Part shown: in pieces, positions 31,393 through 43,136 of the stretch
Layout: the number at the start of each line of letters is the position of its first letter
How positions within the stretch are numbered: the stretch's first letter is position 1
Assembly (NCBI RefSeq): GCF_000307855.1
Contig: NZ_AJLR01000121.1
Span: forward strand, 1-61,323
From: Schinkia azotoformans LMG 9581
GTDB lineage: Bacteria > Bacillota > Bacilli > Bacillales > Bacillaceae_J
Reading direction: 5' to 3'
Length of the DNA: 61,323 bases
The notes under the pieces: generated by a model
Seen by the model: the letters and a program-made list of their open reading frames with translations, nothing else
Databases searched by the model: none
Told to the model about the DNA's origin: nothing
Position numbers and translations under genes: made by a program

Positions 31393-32532
31393 ATGGTTAA
31401 TTCAGTATATCTTCATATCCCCTTTTGTGAGCACATTTGTCATTATTGTGATTTCAATAAATTTTATATTAAGAATCAGCCGGTGGAAGACTATTTAAAG
31501 GCAATGGAAAAAGAAATGGAGCTATCCATTGCAAGATTTGGGACCGAGGAGGTACAAACCATTTTTGTAGGCGGTGGTACACCTACTTCCTTAACAGTCA
31601 AACAGCTTGATCGTTTTCTTAATGGAATCCATAACCATTTTGGGAAATATATCAATCCAAAAATAGAATTTACATTTGAAGCTAATCCCAGTCATCTATC
31701 AAAGGATAAGTTACTCCTATTAGCTGAAGCAGGTGTGAATCGTTTAAGCTTTGGTGTGCAGGTTTTTGATGATGAATTATTAGAAAAAATTGGACGGACT
31801 CATCGGGCTGTCGATGTTTTTCAAACGATTGCTTTAGCAAAAGAAATCGGTTTTCAAAATATTAATGCCGATTTAATATACAGCTTACCGGGCCAAACCG
31901 TTGAAGGCTTTAAAGATACGCTAAAACAAGCATTATCGCTTGGCGTCCAACATTTTTCCGGTTATTCCCTACAAATAGAGCCAAAAACAGTTTTTTATAA
32001 TTTGAAGAGAAAAGGAAAGCTGCATTTACCGACTGAGGACGAAGAAGTTGAAATGTACACCGTTTTGATGGATGAAATGGCTTCGCATGGCTATAACCAG
32101 TATGAAATTAGTAATTTTTCAAAGCACGGTTTTGAGAGCAGACATAATTTAACTTATTGGAACAACGATGAATATTTTGGAATTGGAGCGGGGGCCCATA
32201 GCTATGTACAAGGAGTTAGAAGGGCAAATGCTGCACCGCTCAATCAATATATTTCATTAATAAAAGAAACTGGTTTTCCTTATATAGAAGAAAATGTGCT
32301 AACGGAGAGGGAAAGAATGGAGGAAGAGGTATTTCTCGGGTTAAGAAAAACTTCAGGAGTTTCAAAAGAGATATTCTATCAAAAGTTTGGAAAGGATTTG
32401 AATAGTGTATTTGGCAATGAAATTATGACCGAAGTTGAGAAAGGATTGCTAGATGAAAGCCCGAAATCAATCAAACTTACTAGAAAAGGTTTGTTTTTAG
32501 GGAATGAAGTATTCCAATCCTTTTTATGTTGA
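31393..32532 (+). CDS. hemW: HemW, radical-SAM heme chaperone
   Basis: 379 residues. The radical-SAM cluster motif CEHICHYCDF (CxxxCxxC plus the fourth Cys-lacking HemW pattern) is at residues ~13-22. GGGTPTSL and EANPSHL follow, with a C-terminal HemN-like winged region (EEVFLGLRKTSGVS). HemW binds heme and inserts it into respiratory enzymes; it is often misannotated as coproporphyrinogen dehydrogenase. ATG 31393 gives the conserved NSVYLHIPFC start, with only a weak ribosome-binding site (AAAAGAG). Confidence 0.94.
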   Translation: MVNSVYLHIPFCEHICHYCDFNKFYIKNQPVEDYLKAMEKEMELSIARFGTEEVQTIFVGGGTPTSLTVKQLDRFLNGIHNHFGKYINPKIEFTFEANPSHLSKDKLLLLAEAGVNRLSFGVQVFDDELLEKIGRTHRAVDVFQTIALAKEIGFQNINADLIYSLPGQTVEGFKDTLKQALSLGVQHFSGYSLQIEPKTVFYNLKRKGKLHLPTEDEEVEMYTVLMDEMASHGYNQYEISNFSKHGFESRHNLTYWNNDEYFGIGAGAHSYVQGVRRANAAPLNQYISLIKETGFPYIEENVLTERERMEEEVFLGLRKTSGVSKEIFYQKFGKDLNSVFGNEIMTEVEKGLLDESPKSIKLTRKGLFLGNEVFQSFLC

Positions 32533-32569
32533 CAATATACACTCGGTTTTGGTAACTTATTATATAGAA

Positions 32570-32596
32570 TTAGCACTCGGCGTACATGAGTGCTAA
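32570..32596 (+). promoter_or_regulatory. CIRCE operator of the hrcA-dnaK operon
   Basis: TTAGCACTC-N9-GAGTGCTAA is a perfect CIRCE element. It lies 16 bases before the hrcA ATG and is bound by HrcA, repressing the operon until heat shock. A TTGACA at 32529-32534 is a candidate -35. Confidence 0.97.
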
Positions 32597-32612
32597 CAGA
32601 GGTGATTAAACT

Positions 32613-33647
32613 ATGCTAACAGAACGCCAGTTGTTGATCTTGCAAGTGATCATTGATGATTTTATTCGCTCTGCACAAGCTGTTGGCTCTAGAACGATAG
32701 CCAAAAAAGAGGATATTTCATTTAGTCCAGCAACGATTCGTAATGACATGGCCGACTTGGAGGAAATGGGTTTTATCGAAAAGCCTCATACTTCTTCAGG
32801 GCGCATTCCTTCTGAAAAGGGATATCGTTTTTATGTCGATCACCTGTTATCGCCATCATCGATAAATGAGGAGGAAATAGGGACTATTCGCTCCCTTTTT
32901 GATAGTAGAATTTATGAAATTGAAATGGTTGCGAAAAAGTCGGCAAAGCTTCTTTCTGAGTTTACAAACTATACTACCATTGTATTAGGCCCAGAACTTA
33001 TGGAAACTCGATTAAAGCAAATTCAAATGATTCCACTTAATCGTGATAGTGTCGTCGCCATTATCGTAACTGATACAGGACATGTGGAGCACCGCACCTT
33101 GTCACTTCCAGATGGTTTAGACTCCTCAGAATTAGAAAAGCTTGTTAATATTCTTAATGAGCAATTGAAGGGGTGTCCGATAGCCGAATTGCAAGAATGC
33201 GTTCAAAAGGAACTTGTTGGGATTATTAAGAAGAATCTTTATGATCATAACCGCGTATTCGAATTATTAACGAATTTGTTCGGTCATACAAAGGCTGAAA
33301 AAGTCTTTTATGGCGGGAAAACGAATATGTTCTCCCAGCCTGAGTTTAATGATATCGGGAAGATTCGTTCCCTGTTATCAGTTATCGAACAAGAAAGTGT
33401 TATTTATAATTTGTTTAAATCAACGAGTACAGGAATCACAGTAAAAATTGGTCAAGAAAATCAGATGCAGGAAATGCAGGATTGCAGCGTTATAACAGCT
33501 ACTTATTCAATAGGGAATGAACCAATGGGGACAATTGCAATATTGGGACCAACAAGAATGGAGTACGCAAGAGTAATAACGTTGTTAAACATCTTTTCTC
33601 AAGATTTATCAAAGGCATTAACTTCCTTGTATCAAAACGAAAAGTAA
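32613..33647 (+). CDS. hrcA: heat-shock repressor HrcA
   Basis: 344 residues. N-terminal winged helix ([49 protein letters not shown]), GAF-like middle and C-terminal dimer domain ([18 protein letters not shown]). It binds CIRCE and needs GroEL for activity. It leads hrcA-grpE-dnaK-dnaJ and represses its own operon. Confidence 0.97.
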   Translation: MLTERQLLILQVIIDDFIRSAQAVGSRTIAKKEDISFSPATIRNDMADLEEMGFIEKPHTSSGRIPSEKGYRFYVDHLLSPSSINEEEIGTIRSLFDSRIYEIEMVAKKSAKLLSEFTNYTTIVLGPELMETRLKQIQMIPLNRDSVVAIIVTDTGHVEHRTLSLPDGLDSSELEKLVNILNEQLKGCPIAELQECVQKELVGIIKKNLYDHNRVFELLTNLFGHTKAEKVFYGGKTNMFSQPEFNDIGKIRSLLSVIEQESVIYNLFKSTSTGITVKIGQENQMQEMQDCSVITATYSIGNEPMGTIAILGPTRMEYARVITLLNIFSQDLSKALTSLYQNEK

Positions 33648-33738
33648 TGGTCATATTGGTAAAGGGAAGATTGATAGAAAAGCTTCTATAGGCTTTTCTA
33701 CTTACATAAAAAAAGCTAGTTTGCGGGAGGTGAAACGA

Positions 33739-34344
33739 ATGGTTAATAAAAACTATTCGCAAGAAGAGGCAAATGACGAAAAGGTAGCAAAAGCTGCTCT
33801 AAATAATGATTCTGTCACTGAATCAACTGAACAAAATATAGATAATCAGGCGGAATCTATCCAAGAAGAGGAAGTAAACGAGGTGTCTCCAGAACAATTG
33901 GAAATCCAAAGATTACAGCAGGAGCTAGATGATAGACAAAGTCGTCTTTTACGGCTGCAAGCGGATTTTGAAAACTTCCGCCGCAGGGTTCGTTTGGACC
34001 AGGAAGCAGCAGCAAAATACCGCGCCCAAAGCCTGATTGAAAATATTCTTCCGGCTCTTGATAATTTCGATCGAGCATTGAATATCGAAGCGAAGGAAGA
34101 GGAGACATTACAATTGCTCAAAGGTGTAGAAATGGTATACCGTCAATTGCTTGACGCTTTGAAAACAGAAGGATTAGATATCATTGATGCTGTTGGCAAG
34201 GAATTTGACCCAAATTTCCATCAGGCTGTAATGCAAGTGGAAGATAGTAATTATGAGTCAAATATTGTTGTAGATGAACTGCAAAAGGGATATATTTTGA
34301 AGGATCGTGTTATCCGTCCTACAATGGTCAAAGTTAATCAATAA
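33739..34344 (+). CDS. grpE: GrpE nucleotide-exchange factor
   Basis: 201 residues. An acidic disordered N-terminus (~1-55), a long helix ([20 protein letters not shown]) and the beta-wing head ([31 protein letters not shown]). It releases ADP from DnaK. ATG 33739 follows GGGAGGTGAAAC. Confidence 0.97.
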   Translation: MVNKNYSQEEANDEKVAKAALNNDSVTESTEQNIDNQAESIQEEEVNEVSPEQLEIQRLQQELDDRQSRLLRLQADFENFRRRVRLDQEAAAKYRAQSLIENILPALDNFDRALNIEAKEEETLQLLKGVEMVYRQLLDALKTEGLDIIDAVGKEFDPNFHQAVMQVEDSNYESNIVVDELQKGYILKDRVIRPTMVKVNQ

Positions 34345-34363
34345 TCAATTGTAGAATATATAG

Positions 34364-36238
<1,875 letters not shown>

Positions 36239-36275
36239 ACGAATACGCCAAGTATGTCTAAGCGTAAGATTGAAC

Positions 36276-36316
36276 GGTCAAAGTCAGGGCTACCTTGGCT
36301 TTGGCCTTTTTATTGT
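36276..36316 (+). terminator. hairpin with T-run between dnaK and dnaJ
   Basis: GGTCAAAGTC pairs with GGCTTTGGCC (two G-T pairs), followed by TTTTTATT. TTGCAT (36331) and TATCAT (36355) downstream could form a separate dnaJ promoter with an 18-base spacer. This would lower dnaJ expression relative to dnaK. Confidence 0.65.
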
Positions 36317-36410
36317 CAAAGTTTGTAAAGTTGCATAGTGTAGTTTAAAAATGTTATCATAATCGTTATGCAGATAAGAATAGAACGGGATTTTTGGGAG
36401 TGGATATGAT

Positions 36411-37532
36411 ATGAGTAAACGAGACTATTATGAAGTCCTCGGAGTGGCGAAGGATGCCTCTAAAGATGAGATAAAAAAGGCATATCGTAAGCTTGCAAGA
36501 CAATATCACCCAGATGTGAACAAAGAACCGGACGCTACTGAAAAGTTTAAAGAAATTGCAGAAGCATATGAGGTTTTAAGTGATGATCAGAAACGGGCAA
36601 GTTATGACCGATTTGGTCATGCGGATCCGAACCAAGGTGGCTTTGGCGGTTTCGAAGGCGCCGACTTTGGAGGATTTGGTGATATTTTTGATATGTTTTT
36701 TGGTGGGGGAGGATCAAGAAGACGTGACCCGAATGCCCCAAGGCAAGGTGCTGACCTTCAATATACAATGACATTAGATTTTAAGGAAGCGGCCTTTGGA
36801 AAAGAAACAGATTTAGAGATTCCAAAGGAAGAAGAATGTGACACCTGTCATGGCAGTGGTGCGAAACCAGGCACTAAACCTGAAACGTGCTCACATTGTA
36901 ATGGTTCAGGTCAATTGAATGTGGAACAAAATACACCATTTGGTCGTATTGTCAATCGCCGTGTCTGCCATTATTGTAATGGTACTGGAAAAATGATTAA
37001 AGACAAGTGTTCTACATGTGGAGGTTCAGGAAAGGTTAAGAAACGTAAAAAAATTCACGTAAAAATTCCTGCCGGCGTTGATGAGGGCCAACAAATGCGT
37101 GTTTCCGGTCAAGGGGAACCAGGTATTAATGGAGGGCCTTCAGGGGATTTATATGTTGTCTTCCATGTGAAGCCACATGAGTTTTTTGAACGTGATGGTG
37201 ATGATATTTATTGTGAAATGCCAATTACTTTTGTTCAAGCAGCGCTTGGCGATGAAATTGAAGTTCCAACCCTTCATGGCAAGGTGAAATTAAAAGTTCC
37301 TGCGGGTACACAAACGGGCACCAACTTCCGACTAAGAGGCAAAGGGGTTCCGAATGTAAGGGGCTATGGTCAAGGTGATCAACATATTAAAATTCGTGTT
37401 GTTACACCGACAAAGCTAAGTAATCGTCAAAAAGAGTTGTTCCGCGAATTAGCAGAACTTACTGGTGATGAAGCTCCAGCCGAACATGAGGATAGCTTTT
37501 TTGCTAAAGTAAAAAGAGCATTTAAAGGATAA
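36411..37532 (+). CDS. dnaJ: co-chaperone DnaJ (Hsp40)
   Basis: 373 residues. J domain with [10 protein letters not shown] (HPD), Gly/Phe-rich region ([15 protein letters not shown]), four CxxCxGxG zinc repeats ([32 protein letters not shown]) and C-terminal substrate-binding domains. It stimulates DnaK ATPase. It starts ~170 nt after dnaK. Confidence 0.98.
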   Translation: MSKRDYYEVLGVAKDASKDEIKKAYRKLARQYHPDVNKEPDATEKFKEIAEAYEVLSDDQKRASYDRFGHADPNQGGFGGFEGADFGGFGDIFDMFFGGGGSRRRDPNAPRQGADLQYTMTLDFKEAAFGKETDLEIPKEEECDTCHGSGAKPGTKPETCSHCNGSGQLNVEQNTPFGRIVNRRVCHYCNGTGKMIKDKCSTCGGSGKVKKRKKIHVKIPAGVDEGQQMRVSGQGEPGINGGPSGDLYVVFHVKPHEFFERDGDDIYCEMPITFVQAALGDEIEVPTLHGKVKLKVPAGTQTGTNFRLRGKGVPNVRGYGQGDQHIKIRVVTPTKLSNRQKELFRELAELTGDEAPAEHEDSFFAKVKRAFKG

Positions 37533-37538
37533 CAATTG

Positions 37539-37626
37539 AGGCTATTTCAAATTGTGTTAAACATCACATCAAACATGGAAAATCTGTAGTATCCTGTATG
37601 GATGTTAGACACCTTTGAAATAGCCT
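37539..37626. repeat. long imperfect hairpin between dnaJ and prmA
   Basis: AGGCTATTTCAAA (37539-37551) pairs perfectly with TTTGAAATAGCCT (37614-37626). Inside, GTGTTAAACATC pairs with GATGTTAGACAC at 10 of 12 positions. It fills most of the gap and ends 30 bases before the prmA ATG. Confidence 0.7.
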
Positions 37627-37656
37627 TTAAACAAATAAAAAGCGAGTGTTTAAAAG

Positions 37657-38604
37657 ATGAAATGGTCTGAAATGAGTATACATACAACACAAGAGGCTGT
37701 AGAGCCAATTTCTAATATTTTGCATGAAGCAGGTGCCGGCGGAGTAGCAATTGAAGATCCAGCCGACCTAAACAAAGTGAGAGAACAGCAATTTGGCGAA
37801 ATCTATGCTCTTAATCCAAACGATTATCCCGAAGAAGGTGTAATTGTTAAAGCTTATCTACCTGTAACAAGCAGCTTTAGCGAAACGGTGGAATCTATTA
37901 AAGAAGCGGTTACTAACCTTACCCATTACGGAATTGATCTTGGCTTTAATACAGTTGAGATTATTGAAGTAAATGAAGAAGACTGGTCAACTGCATGGAA
38001 AAAATATTATCATCCAGTTAAAATTTCCGAGAAGGTAACGATTGTTCCAACCTGGGAGGAATATGAACCGGAACAGTCGGATGAAATCATCGTTGAACTT
38101 GACCCTGGGATGGCATTTGGAACAGGAACCCATCCAACAACGGTTATGTGCATTCAAGCGCTTGAAAAGGTCATTCAAAAAGGGGAACATGTTATTGATG
38201 TGGGTACCGGGTCAGGTGTACTAAGTATTGTTGCTGCTAAATTGGGAGCAAGAAAGGTAGATGCCTACGACCTTGATGAAGTTGCCGTCAACAGTGCCAA
38301 GATGAATGTTGAACTTAATCAAACCGATGATATTGTAGAAGTGAGGCAGAACAATCTATTGGAAAATATCAGCGGAAAAGCAGATGTGATTGTTGCTAAT
38401 ATTTTGGCGGAAATTATTTTGCTATTTATTGATGATGCAGCTAAAAGGTTGAAAAAAGATGGACTGTTCATCACATCCGGGATCATTAAAAGCAAGCAGG
38501 ATGATATCGTGGGTAACCTAGAAAAGGCCGGGTTTACTATTGAAGAGATTTTGCAAATTGAAGATTGGGTAGCAATTATTTCAAAAAATAATAATGACCA
38601 GTAA
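37657..38604 (+). CDS. prmA: ribosomal protein L11 methyltransferase
   Basis: 315 residues. It trimethylates L11. An N-terminal L11-recognition domain ([18 protein letters not shown]) and a methyltransferase domain with [34 protein letters not shown] and [12 protein letters not shown] (the NPxx-like catalytic loop). It lies 14 nt before rsmE. Confidence 0.95.
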   Translation: MKWSEMSIHTTQEAVEPISNILHEAGAGGVAIEDPADLNKVREQQFGEIYALNPNDYPEEGVIVKAYLPVTSSFSETVESIKEAVTNLTHYGIDLGFNTVEIIEVNEEDWSTAWKKYYHPVKISEKVTIVPTWEEYEPEQSDEIIVELDPGMAFGTGTHPTTVMCIQALEKVIQKGEHVIDVGTGSGVLSIVAAKLGARKVDAYDLDEVAVNSAKMNVELNQTDDIVEVRQNNLLENISGKADVIVANILAEIILLFIDDAAKRLKKDGLFITSGIIKSKQDDIVGNLEKAGFTIEEILQIEDWVAIISKNNNDQ

Positions 38605-38618
38605 GAAGGTGAGAGCCT

Positions 38619-39371
38619 GTGCAAAGATATTTTGTGAAAAATGATCAAATAACAGAGAATAAAATAGAGATTAGCGGTGAAGATGCCCATCACATATCAC
38701 GAGTCATGAGGATGAAGCCTAGAGAAAACATTATTTGTTGCTCGGAAGATGGACAAGTAGCCCGCTGTGAAATCCAAGAAATTACTGATGACTTATGTTT
38801 CGCCTCTATAGTAGAATGGATAGATGAGAATAAGGAACTGCCTGTATTTGTAACAATTGCACAGGGCTTACCAAAAGGTGATAAATTGGAGCTAGTCGTA
38901 CAAAAAGGAACAGAAATGGGTGCCCATCGTTTTCTGCCCTTTTTTGCATCGCGCTCTATTGTGAAGTGGGATGAAAAAAAGGGGAGAAAAAAGGTTGAAC
39001 GGCTTGAGAAAATAGCAAAAGAAGCGGCGGAGCAATCCCATCGTACTAAAGTTCCGGAAATAAATGAGCCAGTAAACTTTAAGACTCTTTTAAATGAAAG
39101 CAAAAATTACACATATAAAATTGTAGCTTATGAGGAAGACGCAAAGCTTAGTGAAAAGAGCAATCTTTTTTCTGTTTTGTCAAAATTAGCTGGGGGCGAT
39201 TCCTTACTAGCTGTTATTGGACCGGAAGGTGGTCTAACGGAAGAAGAAGTTTCTGAGTTACGGAACAATGGGTTTATATCCTGTAGTCTTGGTCAAAGAA
39301 TATTAAGAACAGAAACAGCCCCTCTATATCTACTAGCAGCTGTTTCCTACCATACTGAATTATTGGGGTGA
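38619..39371 (+). CDS. rsmE: 16S rRNA m3U1498 methyltransferase
   Basis: 250 residues. It is a SPOUT-class enzyme with a C-terminal knot: AVIGPEGGLTEEEV and LGQRILRTETAPLYLLAAV. The N-terminal PUA-like domain has GEDAHHISRVMRMKPRENI. GTG 38619 follows AAGGTGAGAG. Confidence 0.95.
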   Translation: MQRYFVKNDQITENKIEISGEDAHHISRVMRMKPRENIICCSEDGQVARCEIQEITDDLCFASIVEWIDENKELPVFVTIAQGLPKGDKLELVVQKGTEMGAHRFLPFFASRSIVKWDEKKGRKKVERLEKIAKEAAEQSHRTKVPEINEPVNFKTLLNESKNYTYKIVAYEEDAKLSEKSNLFSVLSKLAGGDSLLAVIGPEGGLTEEEVSELRNNGFISCSLGQRILRTETAPLYLLAAVSYHTELLG

Positions 39372-39375
39372 TCAT

Positions 39376-40731
39376 ATGCCAACAGTGGCTTTCCATACAT
39401 TAGGATGTAAAGTAAATCATTATGAAACAGAAGGGATCTGGCAGCTATTTCAAGAAGCTGGCTATGAACGTGCAGATTTCGAGAAAATAGCAGATGTTTA
39501 TATTATTAATACATGTACTGTAACAAATACAGGTGATAAGAAAAGTCGTCAAATTATTAGACGAGCAATCCGCAAAAATCCTGATGCTGTTGTAGCTGTA
39601 ACAGGATGTTATGCACAAACAGCACCAGCTGAAATTTTAGATATTCCAGGTGTGGATATCGTAATCGGTACACAAGACCGTGTAAAATTGCTTGATTATG
39701 TACGTCAATATGAAAAGAATCGTGAGCCAATCAACGGTGTAGGCAATATCATGAAAGCAAGAGTTTTCGAGGAACTAGATGTTCCAGCGTTTACAGATAG
39801 AACTCGGGCATCATTAAAGATTCAAGAAGGGTGCAACAATTTCTGTACTTTCTGTATCATTCCGTGGGCTCGTGGGCTTTTGCGTTCTCGAATGCCAGAA
39901 GATGTTGTTAAACAAGCACAGCAATTAGTGGATGCTGGCTATAAAGAAATTGTCTTAACAGGCATCCATACAGGTGGATATGGTGAGGACTTGAAGGATT
40001 ATAATTTTGCAATGCTTCTTCGCGAATTGGACCAAAAGGTTGTCGGCTTAAAACGTATTCGTATTTCATCTATTGAAGCTAGCCAAATTACGGATGAAGT
40101 GATTGACGTTCTTGATAAATCAGAAAAGATTGTCCGCCATTTACACATTCCATTGCAATCTGGATCTGATTCCGTGTTAAAACGGATGCGTCGTAAATAT
40201 ACAACAGAATTCTATGTAGATCGTCTTAATCGTTTGAAAGAAGCACTTCCAGGATTAGCTGTTACTTCAGACGTGATTGTTGGATTCCCTGGCGAAACAG
40301 AAGAGGAATTCATGGAAACCTATAATTTAATCCGTGATAATAAATTCGCTGAATTGCATGTATTCCCATATTCTAAACGCACAGGTACTCCTGCCGCACG
40401 TATGGAGGACCAAGTGGATGAAGAGATTAAAAATGATAGAGTTCACCGACTAATATCATTATCAGACCAATTAGCAAAAGAATATGCATCTAATTACGAA
40501 GGCGATATCTTAGAGGTAATTCCAGAAGAGCAATTTACAGAAGGACCGGACCGCACCGACCTTTACGTTGGCTATACTGACAACTATTTAAAAGTAGTAT
40601 TCCCTGGTAAAGAGGATATGATTGGTCAAATCGTAAAAGTAAAAATTACGCAGGTCGGCTACCCGTACAGCGAAGGTGAATTTGTGAGTGTCGTTTCGGA
40701 CGAGATTGAAGAAAAAGTGAAAATAGGGTAA
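39376..40731 (+). CDS. mtaB: tRNA t6A37 methylthiotransferase MtaB
   Basis: 451 residues. It forms ms2t6A at tRNA position 37. An N-terminal UPF0004 domain carries three cluster Cys (LGCKVNHYE, NTCTVTNTGDKKSR, VTGCYAQ); the radical-SAM motif is CNNFCTFC; a C-terminal TRAM domain contacts tRNA. It lies 4 nt after rsmE, as in B. subtilis (yqeU-yqeV). Confidence 0.96.
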   Translation: MPTVAFHTLGCKVNHYETEGIWQLFQEAGYERADFEKIADVYIINTCTVTNTGDKKSRQIIRRAIRKNPDAVVAVTGCYAQTAPAEILDIPGVDIVIGTQDRVKLLDYVRQYEKNREPINGVGNIMKARVFEELDVPAFTDRTRASLKIQEGCNNFCTFCIIPWARGLLRSRMPEDVVKQAQQLVDAGYKEIVLTGIHTGGYGEDLKDYNFAMLLRELDQKVVGLKRIRISSIEASQITDEVIDVLDKSEKIVRHLHIPLQSGSDSVLKRMRRKYTTEFYVDRLNRLKEALPGLAVTSDVIVGFPGETEEEFMETYNLIRDNKFAELHVFPYSKRTGTPAARMEDQVDEEIKNDRVHRLISLSDQLAKEYASNYEGDILEVIPEEQFTEGPDRTDLYVGYTDNYLKVVFPGKEDMIGQIVKVKITQVGYPYSEGEFVSVVSDEIEEKVKIG

Positions 40732-40751
40732 TAATAGAATTAAGAGATGAT

Positions 40752-40785
40752 AACAGCAAGGTAGAAATTTTATCTTGCTGTTTTT
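40752..40785 (+). terminator. mtaB terminator
   Basis: AACAGCAAG pairs with CTTGCTGTT, then a T-run. It overlaps the region just ahead of the deoC ribosome-binding site (29 bases before the ATG), leaving little room for a separate deoC promoter. Confidence 0.75.
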
Positions 40786-40813
40786 AATTGCTGATATGAA
40801 AGGATTGGGTTTA

Positions 40814-41485
40814 ATGACTGTTAATATTGCAAAAATGATCGACCATACTGCATTAAAAGCAGATATAACAAAGGAACAAATCGTAAAGCTGTGTGATGAG
40901 GCGAAGGAATATGGCTTTTTCTCAGTTTGCGTAAATCCAGCATGGGTCAAAACAGCAGCTGAACGACTTAAAGGTTCGGAAGTAAAGGTGTGTACTGTCA
41001 TCGGGTTTCCATTAGGGGCTTCTACCTCAGAAACAAAAGCATTTGAAACAAAGGATGCAATTGAAAAAGGTGCTACTGAAGTTGATATGGTTATTAATAT
41101 CGGTGCCCTAAAAGATCAAAATGACGAATTAGTTGAACAAGATATTCGTGCCGTTGTTGAAGCCGCTAGTGGGAAAGCACTAGTTAAGGTAATTATTGAG
41201 ACAAGTCTCCTTTCACAGGAAGAAAAGGTTCGAGCTTGCAAGCTTGCAGTTAAAGCAGGTGCTGATTATGTTAAGACCTCTACTGGGTTTTCAACAGGCG
41301 GTGCAACGGTTGAGGATATTAAGCTTATGCGTGAAACCGCAGGCCCTAACATCGGAGTAAAGGCTTCTGGCGGTGTCCGTGACCGTGAAGGAGCACTTCA
41401 AATGATAGAAGCCGGTGCGACAAGAATTGGAGCCAGTGCAGGAATAGCGATCGTAAAAGGTGAGCAATCTGATGCAAACTATTAA
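40814..41485 (+). CDS. deoC: deoxyribose-phosphate aldolase
   Basis: 223 residues. It splits 2-deoxyribose-5-phosphate to acetaldehyde and glyceraldehyde-3-phosphate. Active-site Lys residues are in [11 protein letters not shown] (Schiff base) and [15 protein letters not shown]. The start ([16 protein letters not shown]) fits the family. ATG 40814 follows GAAAGGATTGGG. In B. subtilis deoC lies elsewhere with nucleoside genes, so this position after mtaB differs. Confidence 0.95.
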   Translation: MTVNIAKMIDHTALKADITKEQIVKLCDEAKEYGFFSVCVNPAWVKTAAERLKGSEVKVCTVIGFPLGASTSETKAFETKDAIEKGATEVDMVINIGALKDQNDELVEQDIRAVVEAASGKALVKVIIETSLLSQEEKVRACKLAVKAGADYVKTSTGFSTGGATVEDIKLMRETAGPNIGVKASGGVRDREGALQMIEAGATRIGASAGIAIVKGEQSDANY

Positions 41486-41504
41486 TTAATGGAAGAACAA
41501 AAAA

Positions 41505-41548
41505 TATCTACCATCAAACAGCCTGATGCTTACGTTTGATGGTAGATA
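41505..41548 (+). terminator. deoC hairpin
   Basis: TATCTACCATCAAAC (41505-41519) is the exact reverse complement of GTTTGATGGTAGATA (41534-41548). The right arm is the start of the first 52-bp tandem unit. There is no T-run. Confidence 0.6.
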
Positions 41549-41757
41549 CCTTGCGTTTATCCTCACGAAACGTCTTTGGTTCCGTGTTTGATGGTAGATA
41601 CCTTGCATTTATCCTCACGAAACCGTTTTGACCCCACGTTTGATGATAGAAAACTCATGTTTATCCTTACAAAACGACTCCAGCCCAGCGTTTGATAGTA
41701 GAAAAATCAATTTTATCCTCACCAAATGGTTTCGGGCTCATAATTAATGGTAGATAA
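41534..41757 (+). repeat. 52-bp tandem repeat array
   Basis: Units begin with GTTTGATGGTAG (or a close variant) at 41534, 41586, 41638 and 41690, exactly 52 bases apart, and a partial fifth begins at 41742. A second conserved block, TTTATCCTCAC, sits in the middle of each unit. Units diverge increasingly to the right. The array fills the gap between convergent deoC and the phosphate-transporter gene. Confidence 0.93.
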
Positions 41758-41774
41758 CAGGAGGCCGCACTCAC

Positions 41775-42707
41775 CTACGCCTGCTTCCCATGCATCCTCA
41801 AAATAAACTTCGCCAACAATCCTGCCAGCGGCAAAGCAATAATCGAAGACAGAACATTGAATATCACACTAACATGGGCAAGCTGTACATCTGGCAGACT
41901 AGTTACCATTGCAGCAGCGGCACCCAGGAATTTTATAAAAGGGTAAAATAAAATAACCCCAAAGACGTTTAACCAAATATGTGCATAAGCCGCTAACTTT
42001 GACTCAACATTCGCCCCTATACTTGCAATAAAGGCTGTCACACACGTCCCAATGTTAGCGCCGAGAACAATGGCAATTCCTGAAGATAGCGTTACTAAAT
42101 TTTCGCTCATAAAGCCCATGATGATGCCTGTTGTAGCTGAACTGGATTGAATAACGGCGGTCAATAATGTACCTAATCCAACACCTATTAAATTATTTTC
42201 GTTTGATAACTCAATTGATGAGTGAATAACGGGAATCGTTGAAAGAGGCTTTGCTAGTGTTTCAAACCCATTCATCGCTACGAAAAGGCAGCCAAGTCCA
42301 AATAATATTGCGCCAATATTAAAAGAAAGCAGTTTTCTGGTAAATAATAAAAGCGCCCCTATCAATAATAAAGGCATGATTGCGTGGTATATTAGATCAA
42401 TAGTGATAAATTCAGTTGTGATTGTTGTCCCGATATTTGTCCCAAGAATAATGCCGATGGATTGCTTAAATGTTAACAATCCAGCCGCAATAAAGCCGAT
42501 CGTAATAACCATTACGGCAGAACTGCTTTGCAAAACGGCTGTAATGAGCGTCCCAATAATCATGCCTTTTAATGGTGTGCTCGTCATATTCACCAATACT
42601 TGCTTTAGCCTTTTGTGAGAAAGATTATAAAGGCCAATTCTCATAACAGTCATTCCATATAAAAAAATTGCAATAAAAATTGCAAATTGAGTAATAATAT
42701 TAATCAT
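41775..42707 (-). CDS. yqeW: Na+/phosphate cotransporter family protein
   Basis: 310 residues, all membrane. Two NptA/PNaS repeats are visible: GMIIGTLITAVLQSSSAVMV and LGTLLTAVIQSSSATTGII with the QSSSA motif, plus LGTNIGTT and LGANIGTC loops. It probably imports phosphate or a related anion with sodium. It occupies the yqeW position between mtaB and rpsU. The C-terminal PhoU-like domain of longer relatives is absent. Confidence 0.9.
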   Translation of the reverse strand: MINIITQFAIFIAIFLYGMTVMRIGLYNLSHKRLKQVLVNMTSTPLKGMIIGTLITAVLQSSSAVMVITIGFIAAGLLTFKQSIGIILGTNIGTTITTEFITIDLIYHAIMPLLLIGALLLFTRKLLSFNIGAILFGLGCLFVAMNGFETLAKPLSTIPVIHSSIELSNENNLIGVGLGTLLTAVIQSSSATTGIIMGFMSENLVTLSSGIAIVLGANIGTCVTAFIASIGANVESKLAAYAHIWLNVFGVILFYPFIKFLGAAAAMVTSLPDVQLAHVSVIFNVLSSIIALPLAGLLAKFILRMHGKQA

Positions 42708-42833
42708 ACCAAGTCACCATCCTCATCACCCATTGTATGGACAGGATGCATGGGACATGACTTTTACTTTTCGACAAAGGTCAAAATTTGCAGACGTAAA
42801 ACTGTTAGAAACATTTGAAATAAATATTAATAG

Positions 42834-42862
42834 TTGAAAAAGGCACATCCTTATTATATAAT
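42834..42862 (+). promoter_or_regulatory. rpsU sigma-A promoter
   Basis: TTGAAA (42834-42839) and TATAAT (42857-42862) are 17 bases apart, near the ideal. The transcript would begin about 42869, right at a leader stem-loop. Confidence 0.8.
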
Positions 42863-42869
42863 GGCAAAA

Positions 42870-42911
42870 GACATGTCTTTTAAAAAAGTAATAGATTCTT
42901 TAAAACATGTC
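42870..42911 (+). promoter_or_regulatory. stem-loop in the rpsU leader
   Basis: GACATGTCTTTTAAA can pair with TTTAAAACATGTC (one bulge), starting at the predicted transcription start. The ribosome-binding site GGAGGGAGG lies 20-30 bases downstream. It may stabilise the 5' end or regulate S21 synthesis. Confidence 0.5.
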
Positions 42912-42947
42912 AGGTGTTATTGGTTTTTCGGAGGGAGGGAAATAGTT

Positions 42948-43121
42948 ATGTCAACGACTCGCGTTCGTAAAAATGAATCACTTGAGGATGCTCTTCGTCG
43001 ATTCAAAAGATCCGTTTCTAAAAATGGAACACTTTCTGAAGCTAGGAAGCGTGAATTTTATGAGAAACCTAGTGTAAGACGTAAGAAAAAATCAGAGGCT
43101 GCAAGAAAGCGTAAGTTTTAA
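42948..43121 (+). CDS. rpsU: 30S ribosomal protein S21
   Basis: 57 residues, very basic: [19 protein letters not shown] and the C-terminal [14 protein letters not shown], typical of bS21. ATG 42948 follows GGAGGGAGGG. It is 15 nt ahead of yqeY, the standard rpsU-yqeY pair. Confidence 0.97.
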   Translation: MSTTRVRKNESLEDALRRFKRSVSKNGTLSEARKREFYEKPSVRRKKKSEAARKRKF

Positions 43122-43136
43122 GAGAGGGTGTTATTT

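Noticed and set aside
41534-41757. Regularly spaced repeats as a CRISPR array
   Set aside because: The 52-bp units are contiguous and similar along their whole length, with no unique spacers, and no cas genes are nearby.
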